Assembly (NCBI GenBank): GCA_002732015.1
Contig: PCCU01000012.1
Location: 1-7,083 of the forward strand
Length of the DNA: 7,083 nt
From: Candidatus Pelagibacterales bacterium
Lineage (GTDB): Bacteria; Pseudomonadota; Alphaproteobacteria; TMED109
Reading direction: 5' to 3'
The notes beneath the pieces were generated by a model. The model saw only the letters and a program-made list of their open reading frames with translations. It had not been told where the DNA came from and made no database searches. A program made the translations under genes and the position numbers. Position 1 is the first letter of the stretch; the number at the start of each line of letters is the position of its first letter. Positions 1 through 5,661 of this stretch are shown here, in pieces.

Positions 1-252
1 GATTGCTTGTTTTTCAGTAATTTTTAAATTCAAGTCACTAATACTAATAGCTTTTCTTCCTAAAGCTAGAGCCCCTGACGAAACAATAAGTATTTCTTTA
101 TTTTGACCTATTAAAAAATTAATATCTTTACAAATATTATTAATTACTTTTTTATTAATAAAGTTATTTTTGGAATTAACTAATAAAGATGATCCAACTT
201 TTATTACTATTCTGGAAGAGTTAAGAATTAATTTTTTTTTAAAGGCGTCCAT
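1..252 (-). CDS. proB: Glutamate 5-kinase, N-terminal part (3' end cut by window edge)
   Basis: ATP-dependent phosphorylation of L-glutamate to glutamyl 5-phosphate, the first committed step of proline synthesis in the cytoplasm. Only the first 84 codons are present, and the frame is open to base 1. The reading begins at the ATG at 252-250 (MDAFKKKLILNSS...). It shows the amino-acid-kinase start IVIKVGSSLL (about residues 15-24), with the phosphate-binding Lys and Gly-Ser-Ser, and the substrate-loop motif IVSSGALALGR (about 56-66), both hallmarks of ProB. The start lies inside obgE, in the -1 frame relative to it, giving a 25-nt overlap. The upstream Shine-Dalgarno is weak (GAAGAA), so translation probably depends on coupling to obgE. 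Gene order obgE-proB is common in Alphaproteobacteria, where proA often follows. The missing C-terminal part (rest of the kinase domain and any PUA domain) cannot be judged. Confidence 0.9.
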   Translation of the reverse strand, partial: MDAFKKKLILNSSRIVIKVGSSLLVNSKNNFINKKVINNICKDINFLIGQNKEILIVSSGALALGRKAISISDLNLKITEKQAI

Positions 253-1262
253 TTTTCTTCATTTATATTAATGTTATTAACTCTTTTTTTAATTAAATCA
301 GTTAAAAGTTTATCAATACTTTTTTTGTCTTTTATAGAAATAGCATATATTTTTTTTCTAGTATAACTTTTTAATAATTTGATTTTTTCAATACAATCTT
401 TTTGTGATAATAAATCTATCTTGGTAAGCACTATTATTTCACTTTTTCTTTCTAATCCTCTTCCGTATTTATTTAATTCATTTCTTATAGTTTGATAGTC
501 TTTTATTATATCTTTTTTACTTATGTCTACAAAGTGTAAGATATGTGTGCATTTTTCAATATGACCTAAAAATTTTAATCCCAATCCAGATCCATTAAAT
601 GCATTTTTAATAATTCCAGGTATATCTGCAATTATAATATCTTGATAATCTTTATAACGAAAAACTCCTAAATTAGGAAAAAGTGTTGTAAATGGATAAT
701 CTGCCACTTTTGGATTAGCATTTGTAACAAATTTTAAGAAGCTTGACTTTCCCACATTAGGTAATCCTACTATCCCAATATCTGCTATCAAATTTAATCT
801 TAGCCAAACCCACATTTCCTCACCTGGATAGCCAGTATTAGCTTTTTTAGGAGCTATATTTTTTGAAGATTTAAACTTATGATTTCCAAACCCTCCTTTT
901 CCACCCTTAAGAAAAATTATTTCTGTGTTTTCATCTTCAACTTCTATTAACTTTATAGAATAATCATCGTTGTAGATAGAAGTACCTATAGGAACTTCAA
1001 TATAAGTAGGGTTACCGCTAGCACCTTTCTTTTTTTTTCCAGCACCATCTTTTCCTTTTTGAGCTTTAAAATGTTGTTGAAATCTGAAATCAATTAAGGT
1101 GTTTCTGTTTTTTGCGCCCCTGAAAATAATATTTCCACCGTTTCCTCCGTCTCCTCCATCAGGACCTCCAAATTCCACATACTTTTCCCTTCTAAAACTC
1201 ACACAACCATTACCACCTTTTCCTGATTGTAGAAAAATTTTAGCTTCATCTAAGAATTTCAT
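228..1262 (-). CDS. obgE: Obg/CgtA-family ribosome-assembly GTPase
   Basis: Essential-type GTPase that binds the 50S particle during late assembly and links growth to nucleotide status. It has 344 residues, normal for alphaproteobacterial Obg without a C-terminal OCT domain. Residues 1-158 are the glycine-rich Obg fold (GKGGNG near 14, GGPDGGDGGNGG at 32-43, GGKGGFGN at 120-127). The G domain follows: G1 GLPNVGKS 166-173, switch I PFTT 190-193, G3 DIPG 213-216, G4 TKID 280-283 (Thr instead of the usual Asn, a tolerated variant), and a weak G5 around 307-309 (AIS). The C-terminus ends in a short basic tail. The ATG at 1262 lies only 5 nt after the rpmA stop and has no clear Shine-Dalgarno, so it is probably translationally coupled to rpmA. 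Its last 25 nt overlap proB and contain a run of nine A. Confidence 0.96.
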   Translation of the reverse strand: MKFLDEAKIFLQSGKGGNGCVSFRREKYVEFGGPDGGDGGNGGNIIFRGAKNRNTLIDFRFQQHFKAQKGKDGAGKKKKGASGNPTYIEVPIGTSIYNDDYSIKLIEVEDENTEIIFLKGGKGGFGNHKFKSSKNIAPKKANTGYPGEEMWVWLRLNLIADIGIVGLPNVGKSSFLKFVTNANPKVADYPFTTLFPNLGVFRYKDYQDIIIADIPGIIKNAFNGSGLGLKFLGHIEKCTHILHFVDISKKDIIKDYQTIRNELNKYGRGLERKSEIIVLTKIDLLSQKDCIEKIKLLKSYTRKKIYAISIKDKKSIDKLLTDLIKKRVNNININEEKWTPLKKN

Positions 1263-1267
1263 TAAGC

Positions 1268-1522
1268 TTATGAAGAGTTTACGATAACAAACTTTCTTCC
1301 TGAGGATTTTTTTCTAAAGACAACCTTACCCTCTTTCAAAGCAAAAAGTGTGTGGTCTTTTCCCATTCCTACATTTTCTCCAGGATAAAACTTAGTACCT
1401 CTTTGTCTAACTAAAATATTTCCAGGTTGTACTAATTCTCCACCATATTTTTTTACGCCAAGTCTTCTTCCTGCTGAGTCTCTTCCATTTCTAGAACTTC
1501 CACCTGCTTTTTTGGTTGCCAT
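1268..1522 (-). CDS. rpmA: 50S ribosomal protein bL27
   Basis: Large-subunit ribosomal protein whose N-terminal arm reaches toward the peptidyl-transferase centre. At 84 residues it has the family's usual length. The N-terminus, MATKKAGGSSRNGRDSAGRR, is nearly the universal bL27 signature, with Thr replacing the common His at position 3. It continues with GVKKYGGE, the VRQRGTKFYPG segment (about 38-48) and GMGKDHTLFAL (about 52-62). There is no Firmicute-type cleavable N-terminal extension. The start is fixed by a strong AAGGAG six bases upstream and by the conserved N-terminus. It sits 3 nt downstream of the rplU stop and 5 nt upstream of obgE, so it is certainly part of one operon with both. 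Confidence 0.98.
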   Translation of the reverse strand: MATKKAGGSSRNGRDSAGRRLGVKKYGGELVQPGNILVRQRGTKFYPGENVGMGKDHTLFALKEGKVVFRKKSSGRKFVIVNSS

Positions 1523-1525
1523 ATT

Positions 1526-1981
1526 TTACTCCTTCTTTTTTATACCTTTTTCTTGTGAAGTTTTATTTACAGTAGATTTAGATTTTTCTTTTTGTACAAC
1601 TTTATCCTTATTTGTACTCTTTTTAGTAGCTAAGTTTTCTTTCGGTGTTTCATTTTTAAAAGATTTTCCATTAACTAGAATTTCTTCAATCTTTATTACT
1701 GATAAACTTTGGCGATGTCCATTTTTTCTTCTTGAGTTATGTCTTCTTCTTTTTTTGAAAACAATTATTTTTTTATCTTTTTTATTTTCTAAAACTTTTC
1801 CCTTAACCTCTACATTCTTTAAGAAAGGAGCCCCCAATTCATAAGAGGCATCATTTTTAAACATTAGAACTTCTTTGAAAATGATATTGCTACTTTTTTC
1901 AAAGTTAACTTTTTCAAGCTTTAATATAGTTCCTAAGGCAACCTTATATTGTTTTCCACCAGATTTTATAACTGCAAACAT
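1526..1981 (-). CDS. rplU: 50S ribosomal protein bL21 with a basic C-terminal extension
   Basis: Primary 23S-binding large-subunit protein. Residues 1-105 are the bL21 core: MFAVIKSGGKQYKV at the start, the hydrophobic LGAPFLKNVEVKGKVL stretch (about 49-64), and the rRNA-binding KKRRRHNSRRKNGHRQ segment (about 76-91). The usual protein ends near residue 103. This one has 151 residues, with a tail from about 106 made almost entirely of Lys, Ser, Thr, Glu, Asn and Gln (KKSTNKDKVVQKEKSKST...), low in complexity and probably disordered. Tails of this kind occur in other alphaproteobacterial bL21 proteins, so a frameshift is not needed to explain it. It is the first gene of the rplU-rpmA-obgE-proB operon. 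The ATG at 1981 is set by the conserved N-terminus; upstream there is only a weak GGTGA. Confidence 0.96.
   Translation of the reverse strand: MFAVIKSGGKQYKVALGTILKLEKVNFEKSSNIIFKEVLMFKNDASYELGAPFLKNVEVKGKVLENKKDKKIIVFKKRRRHNSRRKNGHRQSLSVIKIEEILVNGKSFKNETPKENLATKKSTNKDKVVQKEKSKSTVNKTSQEKGIKKKE
1529..1534 (-). promoter_or_regulatory. Strong ribosome-binding site of rpmA
   Basis: On the minus strand AAGGAG stands 6 nt before the rpmA ATG, close to ideal spacing. These bases are also codons of rplU: its last residues Lys-Lys-Glu are AAG AAG GAG, directly followed by the TAA. The end of rplU therefore doubles as the initiation signal of rpmA. It is one of the two clear Shine-Dalgarno sequences in the window; the other precedes the crotonase gene. 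Confidence 0.85.
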
Positions 1982-2005
1982 TTTTCACCAATACTAAATA
2001 TTTCG

Positions 2006-2033
2006 AATATACACTCGTTTATTCTTGTGTCAA
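2006..2033 (-). promoter_or_regulatory. Sigma70-type promoter of the rplU operon
   Basis: The minus strand carries a perfect -35 TTGACA (2033-2028), a 16-nt spacer and -10 TATATT (2011-2006), five of six matches to TATAAT. Transcription would start near 1999, giving an untranslated leader of only about 18 nt before the rplU ATG at 1981. No attenuator or autoregulatory leader structure fits in so short a leader. The match quality suits a highly expressed ribosomal protein operon. No transcription start has been mapped, so this is a sequence-based prediction. Confidence 0.72.
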
Positions 2034-2052
2034 CAAAAGATAATTATATAAT
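2025..2052 (+). promoter_or_regulatory. Possible promoter of the GGT-family gene
   Basis: The plus strand has a perfect TATAAT at 2047-2052. Sixteen nt upstream is a poor -35, TTGTGT (2025-2030), which matches only in TTG. Start would be near 2059, leaving a leader of about 36 nt with no Shine-Dalgarno. The -35 overlaps the -35 of the rplU promoter on the other strand. In such AT-rich DNA, TATAAT occurs often by chance, so confidence is limited. Confidence 0.4.
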
Positions 2053-2094
2053 TAATATAGAATTTATAGTTTTATTTTATTATTATCAATAGTA

Positions 2095-3681
2095 ATGAGA
2101 AATTTACACATTCCTTCCAGGTCTCCAGCATATTCTAAGAATGCGATGGTTGCGACTTCTCACCCTGATGCTTCAAAAATGGCTTTAAATATTATGGAAA
2201 AAGGTGGGAATGCTTTTGATGCAGCAATTTGTGCTGCTGCTATTCTAGGAGTAGTAGAGGCCCACTCTACAGGTATTGGAGGAGACTGCTTTTGTATTTT
2301 TTATAGTCAAAAAGATAAAAAAGTAAGAGCATTAAATGGTTCAGGGAGGTCATTATCTAACATAGATTACAATAAAGTAAGGCTAGCTGAAAATAATTCC
2401 ATTGACCCATATTGTGCAGATGCAGTTACAATTCCTGGAGCAGTAGCTGCTTGGACTAAAATTAATCAAGATTATGGTAGTTTATCGTTAAAGGAGATAT
2501 TGACTCCAGCAATTGATTTAGCTGAAAATGGTTATGTTGTTGCTGACGTTATTGCTGATATGTGGAAAAGAGAAAAGGAAAAGCTAACTAAGGATAAAGA
2601 TTGTAAAGAGGTTTTTTTAAAACAAAACGAACCTTATAAAGCTGGAGATATTCATTTTCAACAAAATCTAGCTAAAACTTTACGAGAGATTTCGGTGTCA
2701 GGAAAGGATGGATTTTATGATGGATGGGTTGCAGATGATATTGTGAAAAAACTAAAATCTATAGAGGGTAGACACACTTTAAATGATTTTTCTAACCTTA
2801 CTGTTGAATATATGGAACCAATATTTACTAATTATAGAGGGTATGATGTTTATGAATGTCCACCTAATGGACAAGGTATTGTAGCTTTAATGATTTTAAA
2901 TATTTTAGAAGAGTTTAATCTAAGTTCTATTGATCCTGATGACTTTGAAAGAGTTCATTTAGAGGCAGAGGCTACCAAAATAGCATTTTATCATAGAAAT
3001 AAATATTTAGGAGACCCTAGTTTTTCTAATGTTCCTGTTGAAAAGCTTTTGTCTAAAGATTATGCAAAAAAACTTAGTAAAAAGATTAGTTATAAAAAAA
3101 CAATCAAAGAATTGGATATACTACCTTTAGAAAATCACAAGGATACTGTTTATATAAGTGTGGTAGATAAAGATAGAAATTGTGTTTCTTTTATCAACTC
3201 AATTTTTCATCCTTTTGGAAGCGGTATAGTATGCCCTAGTTCAGGAGTATTACTACATAATAGAGGTGCATCTTTTAATTTAGATAAAAAACATCCTAAT
3301 TTCTATGAACCAAATAAACGGCCTATGCACACTATTATTCCAGGATTGGTTTTGAAATCTAAAAACCCTATAATTCCCTTTGGTGTCATGGGAGCTCATT
3401 ATCAGCCTGTTGGGCAAAGTCATTTTTTGACAAATGTAATAGATTACAATATGGATGTCCAATTAGCTTTAGATCATAAGAGAAGTTTCTTTTATGATGG
3501 AGTACTTTCTTTAGAAAAAACATTTAGTACAGATATCATAGAAAAGTTAAAACAGGTAGGTCATAAAATAGACTTTATTGATATTCCACATGGAGGAGGC
3601 CAAGCAATTATGATTAAGCCTAATAATGTTTTGGTTGGAGGTTCAGATCCCAGAAAAGATGGAATAGCTTTAGGATATTAA
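2095..3681 (+). CDS. Gamma-glutamyltransferase-superfamily Ntn-hydrolase, HpxW/YwrD-like amidohydrolase
   Basis: A self-cleaving N-terminal-nucleophile hydrolase of 528 residues. The large-subunit part shows EKGGNAFDAAICAAA (about 35-49), HSTGIGGDCF (57-66) and NGSGRS (81-86). Cleavage is expected before Thr351 in HKDTVYISVVD, leaving a 178-residue small subunit headed by the catalytic Thr. Small-subunit motifs are FGSGIV (374-379), LLHNRGASF (386-394), NKRPMHTIIPG (407-417) and GVMGAHYQPVGQ (430-441). In a hand alignment from memory, the E. coli GGT residues that hold glutamate (Asn411, Asp433, Ser462, Ser463) fall on Phe371, Ser393, His412 and Thr413, so classical glutathione hydrolysis is doubtful. 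The NRGxxF, KRPxHT and QPxGQ/H motifs are those of HpxW (oxamate amidohydrolase) and YwrD. There is no signal peptide, so it should be cytoplasmic. It is transcribed alone, divergent from rplU and convergent with the crotonase gene. Family is certain; the substrate is inference. Confidence 0.93.
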   Translation: MRNLHIPSRSPAYSKNAMVATSHPDASKMALNIMEKGGNAFDAAICAAAILGVVEAHSTGIGGDCFCIFYSQKDKKVRALNGSGRSLSNIDYNKVRLAENNSIDPYCADAVTIPGAVAAWTKINQDYGSLSLKEILTPAIDLAENGYVVADVIADMWKREKEKLTKDKDCKEVFLKQNEPYKAGDIHFQQNLAKTLREISVSGKDGFYDGWVADDIVKKLKSIEGRHTLNDFSNLTVEYMEPIFTNYRGYDVYECPPNGQGIVALMILNILEEFNLSSIDPDDFERVHLEAEATKIAFYHRNKYLGDPSFSNVPVEKLLSKDYAKKLSKKISYKKTIKELDILPLENHKDTVYISVVDKDRNCVSFINSIFHPFGSGIVCPSSGVLLHNRGASFNLDKKHPNFYEPNKRPMHTIIPGLVLKSKNPIIPFGVMGAHYQPVGQSHFLTNVIDYNMDVQLALDHKRSFFYDGVLSLEKTFSTDIIEKLKQVGHKIDFIDIPHGGGQAIMIKPNNVLVGGSDPRKDGIALGY

Positions 3682-3692
3682 TTATAGATATA

Positions 3693-3707
3693 AATACAAG
3701 TTGTATT
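3693..3707. repeat. Short AT-rich palindrome between convergent genes
   Basis: AATACAA-G-TTGTATT is a perfect inverted repeat centred in the 59-nt gap between the ends of the GGT-family gene and the crotonase gene. Folded with a 3-nt loop it gives a six-pair stem with a single G-C pair, and no clean T run follows on either strand. It is too weak to call a terminator, but it is the only structure in a gap where two transcripts must end. Confidence 0.3.
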
Positions 3708-3740
3708 CAATAAATCGTCAAATTTTTCTTTATTTCAAAT

Positions 3741-4562
3741 CTACAAATCTTCAAAACTTCCGTGCCTTCCTTGTCCCTTTGAAAAACTTCCTGCTCCTTT
3801 TATTCCCTCTTTGTAAAGAATTTCATTCTGCATACTATTATTCCATTCAAAAAAAAGCCCTTCTTTTAGACTTAAATTGTTTTGATTAAGGATTGATTTT
3901 CTGTCTGCTTTTACACATTCTTGAGGAAATTTAGCAATAGTTTTTGCAATTTCTTCAGCCTTCTTTCTGCTAGTTCCGTCTTCAACCACATACTCACATA
4001 GTCCTATATTTAAACATTCATCAGCTTTAACTTTTCTTCCAGTTAAAGTAATTTCAAGAGCTCTTCCTTGTCCCACAATCCTTGGAAGTCTTACTGTTCC
4101 ACCATCAATTAGAGGGATCCCCCATCGTCTGCAATAGACACCTAAGTAGGAGGATTTTTCCATTATTCTAAAATCACACCATAATGCTAATTCCATACCT
4201 CCTGCTACTGCCGGGCCAGAAATTGCTCCTATTACTGGTTTAGTTAATTCCAGCCTTGTTGGCCCCAATGGCCCTCTAGGTATGTCACTCCCATTTTGAT
4301 TAGCTTTTCTTTTATCGGGTATATTTAATGACTTTAAAGGGTTAACTCCTTTTAAAGAAGAAGCATATTTTAAATCCCATCCTGCACAAAATGCACCTCC
4401 TTCTCCCCAAAAAACAGCTACTGAGGCTTCATTATTATTCTCAAAGTCAATAAATGCTTCGTAGAGAGCATCAGCACTAGCAGGATCCATTGCATTTCTA
4501 GCTTCAGGTCTAGAGTGTATAATTGTCCAAACGTTTTCTTTTTTTTCAACTCTAACAGTCAT
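3741..4562 (-). CDS. Crotonase-fold (enoyl-CoA hydratase/isomerase family) protein
   Basis: CoA-thioester-processing enzyme of the crotonase superfamily, 273 residues, full length. The two oxyanion-hole segments are clear: FCAGWDL (58-64) and ISGPAVAGGMELAL (114-127). Glu124 in GGMELA matches the first catalytic Glu of rat mitochondrial hydratase (Glu144). The second one (Glu164) falls on Cys144 in the segment GVYCRRWGIPLIDGGTVRLP (141-160). That segment, together with the GQGRHGSF C-terminus, marks a conserved bacterial subgroup usually labelled only 'crotonase/enoyl-CoA hydratase family'. Simple 2-enoyl-CoA hydration is therefore uncertain, and isomerase, hydrolase or decarboxylase chemistry is possible. 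The start is supported by GGAG 8 nt upstream. It follows the reductase gene on the same strand after 121 nt and may be the last gene of that operon or have its own promoter. Confidence 0.92.
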   Translation of the reverse strand: MTVRVEKKENVWTIIHSRPEARNAMDPASADALYEAFIDFENNNEASVAVFWGEGGAFCAGWDLKYASSLKGVNPLKSLNIPDKRKANQNGSDIPRGPLGPTRLELTKPVIGAISGPAVAGGMELALWCDFRIMEKSSYLGVYCRRWGIPLIDGGTVRLPRIVGQGRALEITLTGRKVKADECLNIGLCEYVVEDGTSRKKAEEIAKTIAKFPQECVKADRKSILNQNNLSLKEGLFFEWNNSMQNEILYKEGIKGAGSFSKGQGRHGSFEDL

Positions 4563-4570
4563 ATTTAATT

Positions 4571-4574
4571 CTCC
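4571..4574 (-). promoter_or_regulatory. Ribosome-binding site of the crotonase gene
   Basis: GGAG on the minus strand lies 8 nt before the ATG at 4562. It confirms this start and shows that the gene can be translated independently of the reductase gene upstream. Confidence 0.7.
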
Positions 4575-4683
4575 ATTTAATATTTTTATGATTAATAGTT
4601 AAAACTAATTTTTATTTTTTAAAAATCTATCAAAAGCCAATTAATTTGATATAATAAATTAAAAAATGTATTAATTATTTTTT
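4575..4683. other. AT-rich spacer between reductase and crotonase genes
   Basis: This is almost pure A/T. An inverted repeat TTAATTT / AAATTAA (4641-4647 and 4656-4662, 8-nt loop) is present, but it has no G-C pairs and no T run after it on the minus strand. Several degenerate -35/-10-like strings exist, for example TTGATA on the minus strand, but none pairs convincingly with a -10. No coding potential was seen. Whether a crotonase promoter lies here cannot be told by eye. Confidence 0.4.
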
Positions 4684-5661
4684 TTAACAACCCTGTCTCT
4701 CTGAGAAAAACTTTGCAATCCTATAAACAGTATTTAGTGTAGGTGTTTGTATATTTGTCAATTTACCTAACTCTATTAAAGAATTTATTAATGCATTAAG
4801 TTCAAGAGGTTTTTTATTTTCATAGTCTTGAAGCGTTGATGTCTTATGGTCACCTACATTTTTTGCTCCTTCAATTCTTTTTTCAACAGTAAGTCTTATT
4901 TTAATGTTTAATTTCTCTCCTATAAAAATAACTTCGCTCATCATTTCTTCTATTATATTTTTAATATCTTCATTTTCACACATTTCTTTTAATGTATTTT
5001 GCGTAATAACGGATAAAGGATTAAATGAACTATTACCTATAAGCTTAAGCCATATATCACTCCTAATATCTTTGCTTACAGGAGCCTTTAGCCCTGAATT
5101 AACAAGTAAATTTGATATAATATTGGCTCTCTCTGATTTACTTCCATCAGGCTCACCTAATATAAATCTTTTTCCTTCTATATGCTTTATAACACCAGGC
5201 TTTGTAATCGTTGCTGCAGGATATACCACACAGCCTAAGACCTTTTGAGGTTTTATGTATTTCCATTGTTTCTGCCCTGGATCGACAGAGTTAAGTTGAT
5301 AATTGGCAAGAGTTCCTTGAAACTTATAAAAAAACCACCAAGGCACCCCGTTTAGCGTTGGCAGAATAATAGTCTCTTCATGAATCAGATTAGAAACTAA
5401 TTCTGCAGTTTGATTTGCAGAATGAGCTTTAAGACCATTTATGACCAAATCAAACTTGCCCAAGGTTTCTAAACTATCAAAAATTTTAAATTTTTGTGTT
5501 TCTTCTATATTAAATTCACTACTTATAAAAGTGAGACCATTTTTTTTGATTGCTTTGTAATGGTCTCTTCTAGCAATTAGTGTAACGTCTATTCCCTGTT
5601 TATTAAGAAGAAATCCTAACATTCCTCCAATAGCACCCGCGCCAAATATACAAACTCTCAT
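4684..5661 (-). CDS. Ketopantoate reductase (PanE/ApbA) family NAD(P)H-dependent reductase
   Basis: Cytoplasmic reductase of 325 residues in the family of 2-dehydropantoate 2-reductase. The Rossmann start is GAGAIGG (7-13), with Arg31-Arg32 placed for the NADPH 2'-phosphate. Later come NGLKAHS (75-81), NGVPWWFF (104-111), the catalytic-domain motif WLKLIGNSSFNPLS (204-217), and TSTLQDYENKKPLELNAL (274-291). Hand alignment from memory places Lys206, Asn210, Ser275 and Glu287 on the E. coli PanE active-site residues Lys176, Asn180, Ser244 and Glu256, so it should be active. The ATG overlaps the ligase stop codon as ATGA, implying co-translation. Biosynthetic PanE would make pantoate. The tight link to a CoA ligase of oxalyl-CoA synthetase type instead recalls PanE2, reported as the oxalyl-CoA reductase of Methylobacterium extorquens. 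Family is firm; the substrate is inference. Confidence 0.92.
   Translation of the reverse strand: MRVCIFGAGAIGGMLGFLLNKQGIDVTLIARRDHYKAIKKNGLTFISSEFNIEETQKFKIFDSLETLGKFDLVINGLKAHSANQTAELVSNLIHEETIILPTLNGVPWWFFYKFQGTLANYQLNSVDPGQKQWKYIKPQKVLGCVVYPAATITKPGVIKHIEGKRFILGEPDGSKSERANIISNLLVNSGLKAPVSKDIRSDIWLKLIGNSSFNPLSVITQNTLKEMCENEDIKNIIEEMMSEVIFIGEKLNIKIRLTVEKRIEGAKNVGDHKTSTLQDYENKKPLELNALINSLIELGKLTNIQTPTLNTVYRIAKFFSERQGC

Noticed and set aside
1099..1287. Plus-strand open frame opposite the start of obgE
   Set aside because: Its Pro/Phe-rich translation is the antisense of the glycine-rich Obg domain, and it has no ribosome-binding site or family resemblance.
1512..1844. Plus-strand open frame of 110 codons antisense to rplU
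   Set aside because: It is a shadow of rplU. Its Phe/Leu/Ser-rich translation is the complement of Lys/Glu-rich codons, and the opposite strand encodes an unmistakable bL21.
3280..3462. Minus-strand open frame of 60 codons inside the GGT-family gene
   Set aside because: It lies wholly within conserved small-subunit motifs of the real gene and resembles nothing itself.
3693..3707. Palindrome as a bidirectional Rho-independent terminator
   Set aside because: The stem has one G-C pair and no following T run on either strand, so it lacks the features of an intrinsic terminator.
3701..3889. Plus-strand open frame after the GGT-family gene
   Set aside because: Most of it is antisense to the conserved C-terminus of the crotonase protein, and it has no ribosome-binding site.
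4641..4662. TTAATTT/AAATTAA hairpin as terminator after the reductase gene
   Set aside because: It has an all-A/T stem, an 8-nt loop and no T run afterwards. Such repeats are expected by chance in DNA of this composition.
4904..5248. Plus-strand open frame of 114 codons opposite the reductase gene
   Set aside because: It is a shadow of the PanE-family coding sequence. Its apparent hydrophobic, membrane-like character comes from antisense of A-rich codons.
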